Assembly (NCBI RefSeq): GCF_014839805.1
Contig: NC_051142.1
Span: forward strand, 1,674,001 to 1,738,000
Direction: 5' to 3'
Length of the DNA stretch: 64,000 nucleotides
Source of the DNA: Manduca sexta
Lineage: Eukaryota > Arthropoda > Insecta > Lepidoptera > Sphingidae
Below, piece after piece: positions 60,801 to 64,000 of this stretch. How positions within the stretch are numbered: position 1 is the first letter of the stretch; each line of letters starts with the position of its first letter. The position numbers were made by a program, and so were the translations under genes. The notes under the pieces are model-generated. The model was not told the origin of the DNA and made no database searches. It saw nothing but the letters and a program-made list of their open reading frames with translations.

Positions 60801-63593
60801 GAGCGGCGTGTCAGCGGGCGCAGGCGCGGGCGCGGGCGTGGGTGCGGGCGCGAGCGCTGCCGGTGCGGCGGCGGGTGTGGCGGGCGCGGCCGCCGCGGGC
60901 GATTCCTCGCACAGGGACGTCTCCGACGGGTACTCGAACGTGCGCGTCAGCGAGTCGTCGAATTGGAGCTTTAGCTGAAATGAAAAATGGTTTTGATAAA
61001 ATTATTATGAGAAAGACTACTATAGACACATGATATTTATTTTTATAGATATAGATATCTAATGTACCAAAATGTGGATACACATCGACAGTCGTAAGTG
61101 TATATCGTTGTCAATACTATCTGTTTATAGTATCGGAGTGTGAGGGCGCGGCACCGCTCCGCTGCACCCGACGCGACGCGACGCGGCGTTGCGGTTCAGC
61201 GCGGACACGTGGCCTGAGGCCTCCCGACATACTCCACTGCACCTATGCTACCTAGTGATAACACCCCACTCGCCAACGATTGCTCTAAAATCTTAATTGG
61301 CCGCAATTCACTTACCAAACAATACGTGCTCATTCTCGTCTTGTTTTACCTTTGTTTCGATACGCAGCACAAAGACTATCAACTTTGAAAATGTTAGTAC
61401 CTAGCGATTTCCACATTCCACACCAAAATTAAATATTTCTGTTAAATCTTGCAGCGTGGTTCTAGTCACTACTATTCTCGGCTTGTCTACGGGTAAAGAA
61501 AATATTCAAACCACCAAGATAAGTGTTTTAAAAAATTCCGTATATTATGGTAGTTTAATTTCGTTCGCATTCGTGGGGTATTGTAGACTTTGTTCTACTA
61601 GGTGAGATAAACAAGTTGTCAAATTATCGGCTCTTAGCGGTCCCGTTGAATGGTCACCCTTGACGGCACAATCGGCGGCATCCCGACTGTGTCCGATCGA
61701 GTTCCACGGAGCGACGCACCCCGCCGCCCGCGACATTTCTCACGACTCGCCGTCGCACAACATTTGTTACAAACCGATTTTCTCGCCACTGAACTGGAGA
61801 GATCCGCTGTTTAGATTGTACTTTATTCTTGTGCGACACTTTTTCTGTTCATGGTGATCACAAACGTGTGGTGTTGGGGAACTTGGTAGGGGCGGCATTT
61901 GAAAATCATGATTCAAAAGGGCTCTAGGATGTGGTGTATAGACCTTTTCAGGTTGATTTGAGGATATCAGAAAGACATTATGGGACTATAATCATAATAT
62001 TATTGCATCTTTGTCGTCATTTGGTGATCCAGTGTTACTCGCACTTGGTCATTATTTAATTGATCGCGTAATATTGCCAGCCGGGTTAATGATATTCTAT
62101 CCCACAGTGGAAGCACAAAAGGCCGGCTGCGGCTGTGGGAATAGTTCTGTCAGTGCGTTCCGCGTGGTTGCGCGTGCGTGCTGCGCGACCAGTGCCCGCC
62201 GCACTGTTACGTGGAGGTCGCGGCTGCGATGAAAGTGTTCGTCGAAGTCGGTGTAAGGTCGGGGTCAGACCAGCTCACTTTTTATACTACTCACAGACGA
62301 GAGAGGTGAGGTGCTCGCCTGGCACGTCTGTTTCGTGACAATTCTATTCAGCATCTTGAATGACGAAAATATTAAAATATTCTACATACGAGTTTGCCTT
62401 GTATTGTTTACGAGTAAGTACAAAATATAATATTTATCCGTAGTTGAGAACTTGTTCAAACCCATAACAAGCTGATGATAATATTTTGTTGTATTATCAT
62501 TTATACATTTAAAAATCATTAATCCATCCTGAGCCTGTATTGTTTACAAAATGTTATGTTTCATGCAGGTTTTTTTGTAAAACTCGAACAATGTTAATAG
62601 TCAATACAACATTATTACATTGTTATATCATAAACCTAATTACCAATTAGGAAGCGGCGATAGCCTAGTTGGGTGTGGAACCGACTGCCGAGACGAATGT
62701 CCGCAGGTTCAAATCCCAAGGGCAGATACCTCTGACTTTTCTAAAATCATGTGTGTATTCTTTGTGAATTATCGTTCGCTTTAACGGTGAAGGAAAACAT
62801 CGTGAGGAAACCTGCACATCTGAGAAGTTCTCTATGGGAATTTCGAATGTGTGTGAAGTCTACCAACCCGCACTAGGCCAGCGTGGTGGACTAAGGCCTA
62901 ATCCCTCTCAGTAGTAGAAGAGGCCCGTGCTCAGCAGTGGGCAAGTATATAATACAGGGCTGATATTATTAATTACCAATTGTAACTTGTGCGTATTGAA
63001 TAAGCACTCAATTAACTAAGAAACCTTAACGACTTATGAAAAAATTCTTGCTCGGAAACCTCTGAGAATTTGTATTTCTTATAATTTATAAAGAATTGCT
63101 GTTCTCGGTGGCTTTTTTTAACACTTATAACTTCGTAACTTTATTGCTTACTTACGATATCTGATCATTTATTGCATGATACCTATTATATGTATTGACG
63201 TTGCTTGTACGTTACAAAAAACAAGTGGACTATAAATTGTTGTCGTTAGTGTCTGGCGGCCGGTGAGCGGGCTTTATACTTCACAGTACAGCCCGCAGGT
63301 TAGCAGGACCGTTGAAACAGTGAACGCGCGAGACCAAGACCCGATAAACATTGTTTGTTGCAGTGACGCTAACATCTTGATGTTAAGTAATGTGTAATTT
63401 GTGTATAGGTTACCTTAGCGATGCGGTCCCTGTTGGGGCGGGTGGGCATGGAGGAGCGTCCGTTGATAAGCACGTTGTCATTGACGAAGCGCACGCCGCA
63501 CGGCGACGGCGGGCCGCAGTCCGCCTCGTCCTCCGAGCCAGAGTCGCGCGCCAGCGCCTCCGGCCGCAGCACCACCACGCCGGGCTCGCCGGG
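57629..63593 (-). CDS. Taperin/phostensin-like protein, C-terminal exons (5' part outside)
   Basis: Four exons keep phase on the minus strand: 63414-63593, 60770-60974, 58201-58326 and 57629-57801, giving the last 226 residues. Exon order and content: an acidic stretch DSGSEDEAD with CGVRFVNDNVLINGRSS; then LKLQFDDSLTRTFEYPSE followed by an Ala/Pro-rich run; then LSRYTPSKTVAAAFQLGVTR; then an Ala/Glu repeat tail ending SWSQARTHHTDLLF. The VRFVNDNVLINGR, TFEYPSE and RYTPSK blocks recall the conserved C-terminal part of taperin/phostensin, actin-linked PP1-binding proteins; I hold this from memory only. No domain with a catalytic function is visible. Introns are 2.4, 2.4 and 0.4 kb. Other last exons may exist (see findings). 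Gene existence is much surer than its name. Confidence 0.6.
58153..58190. repeat. Perfect 38-bp palindrome
   Basis: 58153-58171 (AGCAATATAATTATATATA) is the exact reverse complement of 58172-58190. It begins 9 nt inside the intron, next to the donor of the 58201-58326 exon. It would form an uninterrupted 19-bp stem (loop aside) in RNA. Confidence 0.9.
58201..58326 (-). CDS. Taperin-like gene, penultimate exon
   Basis: 126 nt with acceptor GTTTAG and donor GTATAT; phase 1 on both sides, so it could be skipped without breaking the frame. It encodes SAALSRYTPSKTVAAAFQLG followed by a triple ADARPDARPDAS repeat. Confidence 0.6.
58327..60769 (-). other. Taperin-like gene intron, with candidate alternative last exon
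   Basis: 2.4 kb, AT-rich except a GC-rich block at about 60006-60124 that may be an alternative last exon. Other short frames are unsupported. Confidence 0.5.
60006..60124 (-). CDS. Candidate alternative last exon of the taperin-like gene
   Basis: If entered at the weak acceptor TTTATAAG (60126-60125) in the phase left by the 60770 donor, the frame runs LRQRLRRRRVSRVAPAPPA, then a Pro/Ala-rich stretch and LVPDHTFV before TGA at 60006-60008. The other two frames are also open for a while because of base composition, so the choice of frame rests on phase alone. Confidence 0.3.
60770..60974 (-). CDS. Taperin-like gene, exon with TFEYPSE motif
   Basis: Acceptor TTTCAG, donor GTACTT; 205 nt, phase 0 in and 1 out. 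It opens LKLQFDDSLTRTFEYPSE, the best-conserved-looking block of the gene, then SLCEESP and an Ala/Pro run built on GCGCCC-like codons. The ribbon of plus-strand frames over it is a base-composition shadow. Confidence 0.65.
60975..63413 (-). other. Taperin-like gene intron with SINE and a GC island
   Basis: 2.4 kb. It holds the full SINE (62649-62970) and a GC-rich patch with a CACGTG E-box near 61140-61215 that could be an alternative exon or promoter. A moderately GC-rich patch near 62120-62340 is unexplained. Confidence 0.55.
62649..62970 (+). mobile_element. Full-length tRNA-derived SINE with 11-bp target duplication
   Basis: It is flanked exactly by AATTACCAATT (62638-62648 and 62971-62981). 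Pol III box A TAGCCTAGTTG (62661-62671) and box B GGTTCAAATCC (62706-62716) lie at tRNA-like spacing, followed by a non-tRNA body and a TAATACAGGGCTGATATTAT tail. It is highly similar to the reversed copy at 35013-35347. Confidence 0.9.
63414..63593 (-). CDS. Taperin-like gene, first exon in the window
   Basis: Strong acceptor (CTCTCCTTGTCGGCAG) and donor GTAACC; 60 codons in phase 0: PGEPGVVVLRPEALARDSG, SEDEADCGPPSPCG, VRFVNDNVLINGRSSMPTRP. The third codon positions are mostly G or C, as in other coding exons here. Upstream exons lie beyond the window. Confidence 0.7.
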
Positions 63594-64000
63594 CTGCCGA
63601 CAAGGAGAGGGAATTTAACTAGGTTGTCACTTGAACTTGTATCTACAATTATTAAGCGTCTTAAGACAATTGATTGTAATCACAATTTGGACATTCGAAT
63701 ATAATTGCTGGTGTAATTGCAGTTCGTCTTAGTCTTATGTCAGTTCCAGGATTAAAAGAAAAAATAGAAAATAAAGTACTTGGAAGTGGGATATCTGACT
63801 CAGATTGGGGCTTGTATTCAAATTCACGCATCTTATAGGATTAATGCCGAAGAAAATACACGGTGAATAATTAATTGAGAAGTAAAACTATTATAAACTT
63901 GAAGCAAGGAGTCAAGGTCTCAATGTAGTAAACAATGTTGTACACGGCATTCGTTTACCTTCAATGTTTGCACAGCACGTAGTGCGGCGAAATTTTAAAC
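63594..64000 (-). other. Intron of the taperin-like gene running off the window
   Basis: About 400 bp of AT-rich sequence upstream of the 63593 exon. No exon or repeat is seen. Confidence 0.5.

Noticed and set aside
60774..61083. Plus-strand Arg/Gly-rich frames over the exon at 60770-60974
   Set aside because: They are composition shadows. The minus-strand frame has splice sites on both sides and a conserved-looking TFEYPSE block.
62120..62340. Moderately GC-rich patch with short plus-strand frames in the taperin-like gene intron
   Set aside because: No splice sites in a consistent phase and no codon pattern; left as unexplained composition.
62649..62720. A tRNA gene
   Set aside because: Box A and box B are present, but the acceptor stem does not close and the segment continues into a SINE body flanked by target duplications.

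Overview
The window reads as nuclear DNA of a moth or butterfly (Lepidoptera). It is AT-rich, its genes are split by GT-AG introns with short exons, the coding exons stand out as GC-rich islands, and non-coding DNA carries tRNA-derived SINEs, a Helitron-type element and short repeats of the kind common in lepidopteran genomes. The species cannot be named from the sequence. There is no operon, CRISPR array, prophage or bacterial gene.

Eight protein-coding loci can be supported. Left to right: Sec16 (minus, 3' part outside the window, 1-5160); Siva (plus, 5812-7250), divergent from Sec16; cytochrome b5 (minus, 10215-27613, four exons over 17 kb), convergent with Siva; a CISD3-type mitochondrial CDGSH iron-sulfur protein (minus, 28673-29878); Cdc7 kinase (plus, 30433-36880, ten coding exons), divergent from the CISD3 gene; Hikeshi (minus, 43138-45467, four exons); mitochondrial delta-1-pyrroline-5-carboxylate dehydrogenase (minus, 47117-48823, one exon); and the 3' half of a low-complexity, C-terminally conserved protein resembling taperin/phostensin (minus, 57629 to beyond 63593). 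I rebuilt exon joins by matching splice sites and reading phase. All rebuilt proteins except the last agree with the length and motifs of their families.

These are housekeeping genes with no common pathway: ER exit sites (Sec16), apoptosis signalling (Siva), microsomal electron transfer (cytochrome b5), mitochondrial Fe-S (CISD3), replication origin firing (Cdc7), heat-stress nuclear import of Hsp70 (Hikeshi) and proline catabolism (P5CDH). Their adjacency looks like ordinary gene order.

The long gaps (7.3-10.2 kb, the cytochrome b5 introns, 36.9-43.1 kb, 48.9-57.6 kb) hold mostly AT-rich DNA with mobile-element remnants. The clearest are a structurally complete non-autonomous Helitron (34082-34758) and two copies of one SINE family in opposite orientation, each with a perfect 11-bp target-site duplication (35013-35347 and 62649-62970). 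I found no convincing new multi-gene system. The points most worth a second look are a possible soluble isoform of cytochrome b5, a dinucleotide-like Ala-Cys expansion in the Cdc7 activation-segment insert, a perfect 38-bp palindrome next to a splice donor, possible alternative last exons in the rightmost gene, and several unexplained GC-rich islands.
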